From an uncultured Prevotella sp. (GTDB lineage: Bacteria > Bacteroidota > Bacteroidia > Bacteroidales > Bacteroidaceae), in NCBI GenBank assembly GCA_900540375.1, contig UQFS01000013.1:1-64000 (forward strand): a DNA stretch of 64,000 bases, written 5' to 3'. Shown piece after piece: positions 41,583 through 49,438 of the stretch. Below the pieces are notes generated by a model, which did no database searches, was not told the origin of the DNA, and saw nothing but the letters and a program-made list of their open reading frames with translations. The number at the start of each line of letters is the position of its first letter. Within the stretch, counting starts at the first letter, position 1. The position numbers and the translations under genes are program-made.

Positions 41583-42461
41583 ATGAAACTGAATCTTAAA
41601 AAGCCTCTGGTCATCTTTGACTTGGAATCAACAGGTTTAGACCTCGTCAATGACCGAATCATACAAATCTCTTACGTGAAAGTCTCACCCAATGGCGATG
41701 AGGAGCGGAAAAACATTTTTGTCAATCCCGGAAAGCCGATTCCCCACGAAGTGCAAGAACTCACCGGCATCACCGATGATGATGTCAAAGACGCTCCCAC
41801 TTTCAAGCAGTTGGCCAAGCAACTGGCTGACAGTTTCTCCGGTTGTGACTTTGCCGGCTACAATTCCAATCGCTTCGACATTCCCCTGCTGGCCGAGGAG
41901 TTTCTCCGTGCCGGCATCGACTTTGACTTCTCGCGTTGCCATCTCATCGATGCCCAAAGCATCTTCTTCAAGATGGAGCCCCGCAACCTGTCCGCTGCCT
42001 ATAAATTCTACACGGGCCACAGTATGGAAGACGACTTGAAGGCTCACCGCGCTGACCAAGACGCTGAAGCCACCTACAGAGTGCTACAAGGTGAGCTGGA
42101 CATGTATGACCCGGAGAAAGCTGAAGATCCGAAGCGCGCATTACCCAACGATATGGATGCTTTGGCTGAGTTCTCTGCCATGAACGACAATGTCGACTTT
42201 GCAGGCCGCATCGTGTGGAAAGAGATGAAAAACGCCCAAGGACATCCTATCCTCGACGAGAACGGAAAACCACGCCGCCAAGAAGTCTTCAACTTTGGCA
42301 AATACCGTGGATGGGTTGTCACCGACGTGCTCCATCGCGACCCCGGCTTCTTCAGCTGGATGCTCGGAGCCGACTTCACACTCAACACCAAGCAAGTGCT
42401 CACACGCATCCGCTTGCGCGAGGCTAAACTCAATATGCAAGCGGCTGCCCATACAAGATGA
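41583..42461 (+). CDS. DnaQ-family 3'-5' exonuclease
   Basis: 292 residues. The DEDDh exonuclease motifs are in order: FDLESTGLD (Asp/Glu, about 13-21), GYNSNRFDIPLL (Asp near 103) and AHRADQDAEATYRVL (His/Asp near 152-156). The C-terminal third (about 210-285) includes FNFGKYRGWVVTDVLHRDPGFFSWML, a segment often found after this domain in Bacteroidota. It may be the proofreading subunit or a repair exonuclease. Placed between dnaN and recN-linked genes. Confidence 0.88.
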   Translation: MKLNLKKPLVIFDLESTGLDLVNDRIIQISYVKVSPNGDEERKNIFVNPGKPIPHEVQELTGITDDDVKDAPTFKQLAKQLADSFSGCDFAGYNSNRFDIPLLAEEFLRAGIDFDFSRCHLIDAQSIFFKMEPRNLSAAYKFYTGHSMEDDLKAHRADQDAEATYRVLQGELDMYDPEKAEDPKRALPNDMDALAEFSAMNDNVDFAGRIVWKEMKNAQGHPILDENGKPRRQEVFNFGKYRGWVVTDVLHRDPGFFSWMLGADFTLNTKQVLTRIRLREAKLNMQAAAHTR

Positions 42462-43381
42462 TCATGATGAAACCAGCGTTTCTCCTTTGCCTCTCTCTGT
42501 TCTTGATGCTTCTCTTCCCTGCAAAAGGAGCATCGCAGGAGCTGAACATGAAAGTGACCGTCAACCACAGTCAGATTCAGGGTACTGATGCCTCCGTTTT
42601 CGACAATCTGCAACAGGCGATTACCACTTTCGTTAACGACAGACAATGGACCCACATGCAGTTTCGTAAAAATGAGAAAATCAATTGCAGCCTGACCATC
42701 ACCGTAAGTAAATATGATCCCGCCACAAACATGTTCACCTGCAAAGCACTGATCCAAGCCAACCGTCCGGTGTTCAACGCATCGTATACGACTACGCTCT
42801 ACAACAACAACGACAAGGACTTTAACTTCAAATACGCTCAGTTCGACCAACTGGAGTTTAAAGACGAGATGGTTGACAATGCGCTCACTGCGGTACTGGC
42901 TTATTACGCTTATCTCATCATTGGCCTGGATCTGGACAGTTTCTCACCTATGGGCGGCGAAGATGTGCTGCAGCTTTGCATGAACCTGGCCAATAATGCT
43001 CAAAACTTGGACGTGACGGGATGGAAAGCTTTCGACAACGACCGAAACCGCTTCGCCGTCATCAACGACTATCTTGATGGCAGCATGAAGCCTTTCCGCC
43101 AACTGCAATACGACTATTATCGGCTTGGACTCGACCAAATGGCCGAAAACAGCGAGCGTGGAAGGGCTCAAATCACCAATGCTATCGAAAACGACTTAAA
43201 GACAGCCCACGAGAATAGGCCCACGAGTATGCTCCCACAGATTTGGACCGACTACAAACGCGATGAGTTGGCAAATATCTATCAGGGCAAAGGTACTCCG
43301 AAAGAGAAAGAGGCCATCTACGACATACTCTTCTCGATCAACGCCTCTCAGAACAATGCTTGGGACAAAATAAAACAATGA
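42458..43381 (+). CDS. DUF4835 family exported protein
   Basis: 307 residues with a signal peptide ending near GASQ (about residue 26). The rest is a single domain typical of DUF4835 (LNMKVTVNHSQIQGTDASVF, LAYYAYLIIGLDLDSFSPMGG in outline). Function unknown. It overlaps the exonuclease stop by 4 bp and is followed 4 bp later by recN, a neighbourhood commonly seen in Bacteroidota. Exported, so it likely does not work with RecN directly. Confidence 0.88.
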   Translation: MIMMKPAFLLCLSLFLMLLFPAKGASQELNMKVTVNHSQIQGTDASVFDNLQQAITTFVNDRQWTHMQFRKNEKINCSLTITVSKYDPATNMFTCKALIQANRPVFNASYTTTLYNNNDKDFNFKYAQFDQLEFKDEMVDNALTAVLAYYAYLIIGLDLDSFSPMGGEDVLQLCMNLANNAQNLDVTGWKAFDNDRNRFAVINDYLDGSMKPFRQLQYDYYRLGLDQMAENSERGRAQITNAIENDLKTAHENRPTSMLPQIWTDYKRDELANIYQGKGTPKEKEAIYDILFSINASQNNAWDKIKQ

Positions 43382-43385
43382 CATC

Positions 43386-45056
43386 ATGCTCAAACAGTTA
43401 TATATCAAGAATTTCACGCTCATCGATGAGCTCAACATTGATTTCCATCCGGGATTCTCTGTCATCACCGGTGAGACGGGAGCTGGTAAAAGCATCATCC
43501 TCGGAGCCATCCATCTGCTCTTGGGACAGCGAGCGGACACCCGACAAATCAAGGAAGGAAGAAACAAATGCATCGTTGAGGCGCATTTCGATTTGAGTAC
43601 TTACCATCTCGAAGACTTCTTTCAGAGAAACAACATCGACTACGATGCCTCTGACTGCATCCTCCGACGAGAAGTAAACAGCAGTGGCAAGAGCCGCGCG
43701 TTTATCAACGACACCCCCGTGTCCTTGACGCTGATGCGTGAATGCGGTGAGCTATTGGTCGACATTCACAGCCAACATCAAAATCTGCTCTTGCAGAAAG
43801 AGGACTTCCAAATGAGTGTCGTGGACATCATCGCCGACGACAAACCGCTCCTTAACGACTACAAGCATCACTACGCCGACTATCTCCAAGCTGTGCGCAA
43901 ATACGAGGAGCAGAAAAAACTCATCGCACAGAATCGTGATAATGAGGAGTTTCTCCGCTTTCAATATAATGAGCTTGACAAAGCCAATCTACAAGCCGAC
44001 GAACAGGAGAGTCTGGAAAGCCAAGTACAGACGTTAAGCCATATCGAAGACATCAAGAGCGCTCTGTTTCAAACGACTTCCCTGCTCAGCAACGATGACA
44101 ATGGTGCTGTCAACCTCGTGAAGAATGCGGCCGACTCGTTGCAAAACCTTGTCGATGTCTATCCTGAGATTCAGGACGCTGCGCAGCGACTTGAATCGGC
44201 TGGCATCGAGTTGAAGGACATCGCCGACGAAGTTGACCACAAATTGGAAAACATAGATTTCGATCCTCAACAACTCCAACAGATGAACGACCGGTTGGAT
44301 GAACTCTACTCATTGGAGAAGAAATTCCACGTTAGTGGCGTCAACGAGCTCATCGTTCTACGCGACCAACTCAAGCAGGAGATTGCCAACATCGATTGCG
44401 GCGACGATATCTTGGCCGACTTGGAGAAAGCGATGAACGTCGCCCACGACAATTGCATAAAAGTCGGACAGCGACTGAGCGAAGCCCGACAACAATCCGC
44501 AAAAAAAATCGAGGCAGAGATGCATCAGCGTCTGGTGCCACTGGGCATCCCCAAAGTCCGCTTCTCTATCGACATCCAGCACACCGACTGTCAGCCGATG
44601 GGACTCGACAAGATCTCTTTCCTCTTCAGTGCCAACAGTAGCACCCCACTCCAACCCGTAGCCCAAGTGGCTTCCGGTGGTGAGATTGCTCGCGTGATGC
44701 TCTCACTGAAAGCAATGATCAGCGGTGCCGTAAGACTTCCCACTATCATCTTCGACGAGATCGACACGGGTGTCAGCGGACGCGTGGCTGAGAAAATGGC
44801 CGAGACAATGCGCGGGATGGCACAACAGTATCGTCAGGTCATCGCCATCACCCACCTTCCGCAGATAGCAGCCGGTGGAACCTCTCACTACAAAGTGAGC
44901 AAAGAGGAGACATCCGAGGGCACCGTCAGCACGATGCGTGAACTCTCTAATGATGAGCGTGTACGCGAAATCGCACAGATGCTTAGCGGCAGCGACATCT
45001 CGCAGGCTGCCATCGATAATGCTCAGGCTTTGCTGAATGCTCAGAAATGGCTCTGA
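43386..45056 (+). CDS. recN: DNA repair protein RecN
   Basis: 556 residues, normal RecN length. SMC-like ATPase: Walker A GETGAGKSII (about 29-38), a coiled-coil middle (about 150-350), ABC signature QVASGGEIARVMLSLK near 425 and Walker B TIIFDEIDTGVSG near 455. It helps hold broken DNA ends for recombination. The start MLKQLYIKNFTLIDELN is typical. Confidence 0.96.
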   Translation: MLKQLYIKNFTLIDELNIDFHPGFSVITGETGAGKSIILGAIHLLLGQRADTRQIKEGRNKCIVEAHFDLSTYHLEDFFQRNNIDYDASDCILRREVNSSGKSRAFINDTPVSLTLMRECGELLVDIHSQHQNLLLQKEDFQMSVVDIIADDKPLLNDYKHHYADYLQAVRKYEEQKKLIAQNRDNEEFLRFQYNELDKANLQADEQESLESQVQTLSHIEDIKSALFQTTSLLSNDDNGAVNLVKNAADSLQNLVDVYPEIQDAAQRLESAGIELKDIADEVDHKLENIDFDPQQLQQMNDRLDELYSLEKKFHVSGVNELIVLRDQLKQEIANIDCGDDILADLEKAMNVAHDNCIKVGQRLSEARQQSAKKIEAEMHQRLVPLGIPKVRFSIDIQHTDCQPMGLDKISFLFSANSSTPLQPVAQVASGGEIARVMLSLKAMISGAVRLPTIIFDEIDTGVSGRVAEKMAETMRGMAQQYRQVIAITHLPQIAAGGTSHYKVSKEETSEGTVSTMRELSNDERVREIAQMLSGSDISQAAIDNAQALLNAQKWL

Positions 45057-45120
45057 ACAAAAGAAAATACTCAAATTTCAAAGAAATAATCCAAAGATCA
45101 GGAACTATATATAATATAAT

Positions 45121-46794
45121 ATGAGAAAAACAATATCAAACTTTCTCCTTCTCTTCGCCATGCTGCTACCTCTTAAGATGTTGGCCCAAGGTGCCAGCAT
45201 GGCGAAGGTTGCATCCAATATCTTCACGCTGACAACCTTTAACGCCGACGGCTCCATCCACGGCTCCACCCATGGAGTCTTTGCAGGGCCTCAAGGTGAA
45301 GCCATTGCTCCGTGGCATGTCTTTGTAGGAGCAATCCGTGCCACTGTCATTGATAACAAAGGCCAGCAGCGCGATGTCGATGCAATCATCGGTGCTTCTG
45401 AGATGTATGACCTCTGCCGCTTCCGGGTGAAAGGCAACCATTTGCCAACTGGCTTGAGCATCAGCACGGTGGATGCTCCAGTCTCGCCCGCCACTCTCGT
45501 AAGCTTCTCAACCAAGAAAGTTGACAGCCACAAGGTAAAGCCACTGCGCACAGAGAAGTTCATGACCTCCTATAACTATTATGTGTTCAACGATGTCGAT
45601 GTATCCTCCACGGATCTTGGCTGCCCCATTGTCAACGGTGCCGGTCAACTGCTTGGCCTCATGCAGCGCCCGCAGGGTGGCGGCCAGACTTTCTCTGCAG
45701 ACGCCCGCCTGACCACAACCTTCACGACCAACGGTCTTTCACTCTCCGACCCTACACTCAAGGCTACCGCCATCCGTCCGGCTCTCCCGACCGAGGAGCA
45801 GCAGGCTACACTGATGCTTGTTCTTGCCGCTGGGCAAACCGACAGCGCCAACTACGAGACCTATATCCACGAATACATCACGTGCTTTCCCACGGCTACC
45901 ATCGGCTATCTGACACTGGCCAACTGGTATGAGCGTTATAATAAATTCAGTCTTGCCGATGCCACGTTGAAGACTGAGACACAGAAGGCCGCTAAGAAGG
46001 ATGAGGCTTACTACGACTATGCCAAAACCGTTTATCAGGCTGCCATTGCCCGTGTCGCCACCCTCTATCCCTCTTGGACTTTCCAGTACGCCACAGAATT
46101 GGCTCAGCAAGCCGACAAACTCAATCCGCTGCCAATCTACAAGCATCTGCAAGCACAAATCCTTTATGCCACCGGCAATTACGATAAAGCGCTTGAAACC
46201 TTCACCGCATTGCAGAGCACCGACTTAGGCAAAAACGGAGAAGTGTTTTTTGAAGCCGCCCAATGTAAGACACAGCTCAAGGCACCAAAAGCTGAGGTGC
46301 TCGCGCTGCTCGACAAAGCTGTCAGCGTACAGTCCGGCACTACCTCTGCTCCCTATGTCCTGACCCGTGCAAGAGTCTACGATGTCACTGGTGACTACCG
46401 CAAAGCCTTCAACGACTATCTGACCTACGACTCACTGGTCAACTATCAGGGCACTGACGACTTCTACTATGCGAAGTTTAAATGCGAGATGAAGCTTCGC
46501 CAATATCAACTGGCTCTCAACGACATCGCCCACGCCATCGTGTTAAACCGCACAGCCCCCACCTACTATGCCGAGATGGCCAGCCTTCAGCTGAAAGTTG
46601 GGAAATACGACGATGTGGTAAAGACCTGTGACTTGGCCCTACAATTGACACAGCAGTATAGCGACCTCTATATCATCAAGGGCATCGCTCTTTGTGAATT
46701 GAAAAAGAAAGAAGAAGGCATTGCCGCTTTGCAGAGTGCCCAGCAGTTGGGCGACAGCAGAGCAGAAGGCCTCATCAAGAAATATCAGAAATAA
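45121..46794 (+). CDS. Exported TPR protein with inactive trypsin-like domain
   Basis: 557 residues with a signal peptide (ends near LAQG, residue 24). Residues about 27-185 have a trypsin-like fold: His66 (APWHVF) and Asp97 (MYDLCRF) are kept, but the serine position is Leu166 in STDLGCPIVNG, where GNSGGP is expected. The protease is therefore predicted inactive. From about 215 onward TPR-like helices fill the protein (NYDKALETFTALQ, GDYRKAFNDYLTYD, GKYDDVVKTCDLALQL). Such proteins often scaffold envelope complexes. Ends before a bidirectional terminator. Confidence 0.85.
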   Translation: MRKTISNFLLLFAMLLPLKMLAQGASMAKVASNIFTLTTFNADGSIHGSTHGVFAGPQGEAIAPWHVFVGAIRATVIDNKGQQRDVDAIIGASEMYDLCRFRVKGNHLPTGLSISTVDAPVSPATLVSFSTKKVDSHKVKPLRTEKFMTSYNYYVFNDVDVSSTDLGCPIVNGAGQLLGLMQRPQGGGQTFSADARLTTTFTTNGLSLSDPTLKATAIRPALPTEEQQATLMLVLAAGQTDSANYETYIHEYITCFPTATIGYLTLANWYERYNKFSLADATLKTETQKAAKKDEAYYDYAKTVYQAAIARVATLYPSWTFQYATELAQQADKLNPLPIYKHLQAQILYATGNYDKALETFTALQSTDLGKNGEVFFEAAQCKTQLKAPKAEVLALLDKAVSVQSGTTSAPYVLTRARVYDVTGDYRKAFNDYLTYDSLVNYQGTDDFYYAKFKCEMKLRQYQLALNDIAHAIVLNRTAPTYYAEMASLQLKVGKYDDVVKTCDLALQLTQQYSDLYIIKGIALCELKKKEEGIAALQSAQQLGDSRAEGLIKKYQK

Positions 46795-46815
46795 TCATCT
46801 GACGAAATAAAACGC

Positions 46816-46856
46816 CAACGGCGGCTTCCAAGAAAATATCTTGGAAGCCGCCGTTG
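46816..46856. terminator. 18-bp perfect hairpin between convergent genes
   Basis: CAACGGCGGCTTCCAAGA (46816-46833) and its exact reverse complement (46839-46856) enclose AAATA. Located between the ends of the TPR gene and pncC, it can terminate both. Confidence 0.9.
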
Positions 46857-46878
46857 TTGTTATTATCCGGGAAGTGGT

Positions 46879-47400
46879 TTACTTCTCTTCTTCCTGGCTT
46901 CCGTTTTCAGCATGCTTAGCGTTGACATACTCAAGGAAGAGGCGCAGTACCTTGTTGGTTGCAATCTCCAAGTTGATGTCGCGTCCAAAATCTTCTGTGA
47001 GTTTAAACGTCCGCACATCATCCTTAGCACCATAGCCGAGCCAAATCGTACCCACAGGGATCTCCGCAGTACCACCACCGGGACCGGCAACGCCCGTAGC
47101 TGAGATGGCATAGTCACAGTTCAGCGCATCGCAGGCACCGATGACCATCTCACGGGCCACCTCCTCACAGACAGCAGTCTGCTCGGCCAACACCTGAGCA
47201 GAGACATGAAGCAGGTTCTCCTTCACCTCATTGGTGTAGGAGACTACCCCACCCTTGAAATACTGGGAAGCGCCGGGTACTGAGATAATCGCCTCGGCAA
47301 TGCGCCCGCCTGTGCAACTCTCTGCCGTACCCAATGTCTCATTATAATTGTAGAGAGCCTCCTGAATCTGACGGCTCAACACTTTGGTTTCAAATTCCAT
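46879..47400 (-). CDS. pncC: Nicotinamide-nucleotide amidase (CinA C-terminal family)
   Basis: 173 residues, the CinA C-terminal domain alone, without the N-terminal molybdopterin-binding-like part. Family motifs are LGTAESCTGGRIAEAI (about 24-39), FKGGVVSYTNEVKENLL and YAISATGVAGPGGG (about 96-109). Stand-alone forms deamidate nicotinamide mononucleotide to the acid form in NAD recycling. Start has no strong ribosome site. 54 bp after tsaD. Confidence 0.9.
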   Translation of the reverse strand: MEFETKVLSRQIQEALYNYNETLGTAESCTGGRIAEAIISVPGASQYFKGGVVSYTNEVKENLLHVSAQVLAEQTAVCEEVAREMVIGACDALNCDYAISATGVAGPGGGTAEIPVGTIWLGYGAKDDVRTFKLTEDFGRDINLEIATNKVLRLFLEYVNAKHAENGSQEEEK

Positions 47401-47454
47401 AATTGTCGTTCAATTATCTGATATATATTGTGTTATACAACGATTATTACACGC

Positions 47455-48501
47455 TTACTTGAATGTAACCTTGGAGAAGGCTGGAGCATCGACAGAGCAG
47501 AAATCCTTGTCGAGATACTTATAATATCCTACGATACCGATCATCGCCGCATTGTCCGTGGTGTAGCTGAACTTAGGAATGTAGATGGTCCAGCCATAGC
47601 GCTGAGCGTGGTCGCGGAAGGCCGCTCTCAGTCCGTTGTTGGCCGAGACACCACCTGCGACAGCCACATGCTTGATGTCCGTCGTCTTCACGGCCAATTT
47701 CAACTTCTTCATCAGTATGTCCACGATGGTGTGCTCAAGGCTTGCGGCCAAGTCCTGCTTGTGATGCTCCACGAAGTCCGGATCTTCCTCGACCCATTTC
47801 CGGAGGTTATAGAGGAAAGAAGTCTTCAAGCCCGAAAAAGAGTAGTCCATCCCCGGAATATGCGGCTCGGCGAACTTATAAGCCATTGGATTGCCCTGAC
47901 GTGCAAGCCGGTCGATGATCGGGCCACCGGGATAGCCGAGCCCCATCACCTTGGAACATTTGTCGATAGCCTCCCCGGCAGCGTCGTCAATGGTCTGCCC
48001 CAGTACCTCCATGTCGTTGTAGGCGTTGACCTTCACAATCTGAGAGTTGCCGCCAGATACCAGCAGGCAGATAAAAGGATAAGGAGGCATGTGGTTGTCG
48101 TCGTCGCTCTCTTTGATGAAGTGAGCCATGACATGCCCCTGCAGATGGTTGACATCGATGAGAGGAATTTCCAAGCTACGCGCCAGTCCTTTGGCAAAGC
48201 TCACGCCCACAAGCAGCGAGCCCATGAGTCCCGGTCCACGGGTGAAGGCGATGGCCGACAATTGTTCTTTGGTGATACCCGCGCGTTTGATGGCCTGATC
48301 CACCACGGGTACCACATTTTGCTGATGTGCGCGGCTAGCCAATTCTGGAACCACACCGCCGTAGGCACGATGCACCTCCTGCGAGGCCGTCACATTACTC
48401 AGCAGCACACCATTGCGAAGCACTGCTGCCGAGGTATCGTCACACGATGATTCTATGCCTAAGATATAGACATCATTATTTGCTGTTTCCATATTTTTCA
48501 T
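47455..48501 (-). CDS. tsaD: tRNA N6-threonylcarbamoyladenosine transferase TsaD
   Basis: 348 residues from the start at 48501; 48492 is a close alternative. The longer frame extending into map adds residues not seen in the family. Motifs: LGIESSCDDTSAAV, metal-binding histidines in NHLQGHVMAHF (about 116-125), and DDAAGEAIDK. It transfers threonylcarbamoyl to A37 of ANN-decoding tRNAs, with TsaB and TsaE. Follows map by about 40 bp. Confidence 0.95.
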   Translation of the reverse strand: MKNMETANNDVYILGIESSCDDTSAAVLRNGVLLSNVTASQEVHRAYGGVVPELASRAHQQNVVPVVDQAIKRAGITKEQLSAIAFTRGPGLMGSLLVGVSFAKGLARSLEIPLIDVNHLQGHVMAHFIKESDDDNHMPPYPFICLLVSGGNSQIVKVNAYNDMEVLGQTIDDAAGEAIDKCSKVMGLGYPGGPIIDRLARQGNPMAYKFAEPHIPGMDYSFSGLKTSFLYNLRKWVEEDPDFVEHHKQDLAASLEHTIVDILMKKLKLAVKTTDIKHVAVAGGVSANNGLRAAFRDHAQRYGWTIYIPKFSYTTDNAAMIGIVGYYKYLDKDFCSVDAPAFSKVTFK

Positions 48502-48544
48502 CTTATTTCTCGTAAAAGCAGAATACCACCATGCGTGGTCTCTG

Positions 48545-49408
48545 TCACTCCGACAGCACATCCACTCCGTGCTCTGTCATGAGGAAGGTGTGCTCCCACT
48601 GTGCCGAAGGCAGTTCGTCACCGGAGATTACTTCCCATCCATAGGGATCGTCCTCGTCGATAAATACTTTCCATGTACCCATGTTGATCATCGGCTCTAT
48701 GGTAAACGTCATGCCGGGCACGAGCAGCATGCCAGTGCCTCTGTGACCATAATGCAGGATATCAGGCTCCTCATGCATCTGAAGCCCTACTCCATGACCG
48801 CAGAGGTCGCGGACAACACCGTAATGATATTTCTCGGCATGTTTTTGTATGGCATGGCCGATGTCACCCACGAAGCAATAGGGTTTAGCAGCCTCAGCAC
48901 CAATCTCAAGGCACTCCTTGGTCACTCTGACGAGCTGCTCCTTCTCGGGTGTAGTCTTTCCGCCTATGATAAACATGCGGGAAGCGTCACCGTAGTAGCC
49001 GTTATAGTCGAGCGTCATGTCCACATTCACGATGTCGCCCTCCTGCAGCATATCTTCTTCCTTAGGGATACCATGGCAGACGACTTCATTAATACTGGTG
49101 CACACGCTCTTGGGATAACCCTCGAAGTTGAGGCAAGAGGGATGACAGCCATGATCCTCACAGAACTTCATGCAGATGTCATCGATCTCCTGCGTGTTCA
49201 TTCCGGGATGAATACCCTCCGCCACAGCGTCAAGGCACTGTGAGTTGAGTTTTCCCGCGATACGAATACCCTCGATCTGTTCGGGGGTACGCACCATATC
49301 ACGTGTAGGCACTTCCTTGCCTTTGTTCTCCCAGTACATCACCTTCTTGTCCAGCTCTGTGGGCTCTTGACCGGGAAGGCAATGCCAACGTCTTTTCTTC
49401 TTAAACAT
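48545..49408 (-). CDS. map: Methionine aminopeptidase, type I, with N-terminal extension
   Basis: 287 residues. A 40-residue N-terminal extension (MFKKKRRWHCLPGQEPTELD) precedes the catalytic domain. Metal ligands are in NVDMTLDYNGYYGDASRMF (two Asp), GHGVGLQMHEEP (His), FTIEPMIN (Glu) and WEHTFLMTE (Glu). It removes the first methionine from new proteins. The extension may contact the ribosome. It is 30 bp after metH. Confidence 0.95.
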   Translation of the reverse strand: MFKKKRRWHCLPGQEPTELDKKVMYWENKGKEVPTRDMVRTPEQIEGIRIAGKLNSQCLDAVAEGIHPGMNTQEIDDICMKFCEDHGCHPSCLNFEGYPKSVCTSINEVVCHGIPKEEDMLQEGDIVNVDMTLDYNGYYGDASRMFIIGGKTTPEKEQLVRVTKECLEIGAEAAKPYCFVGDIGHAIQKHAEKYHYGVVRDLCGHGVGLQMHEEPDILHYGHRGTGMLLVPGMTFTIEPMINMGTWKVFIDEDDPYGWEVISGDELPSAQWEHTFLMTEHGVDVLSE

Positions 49409-49438
49409 ATCTTTATAATTTTATAAGATTCTGATTCT

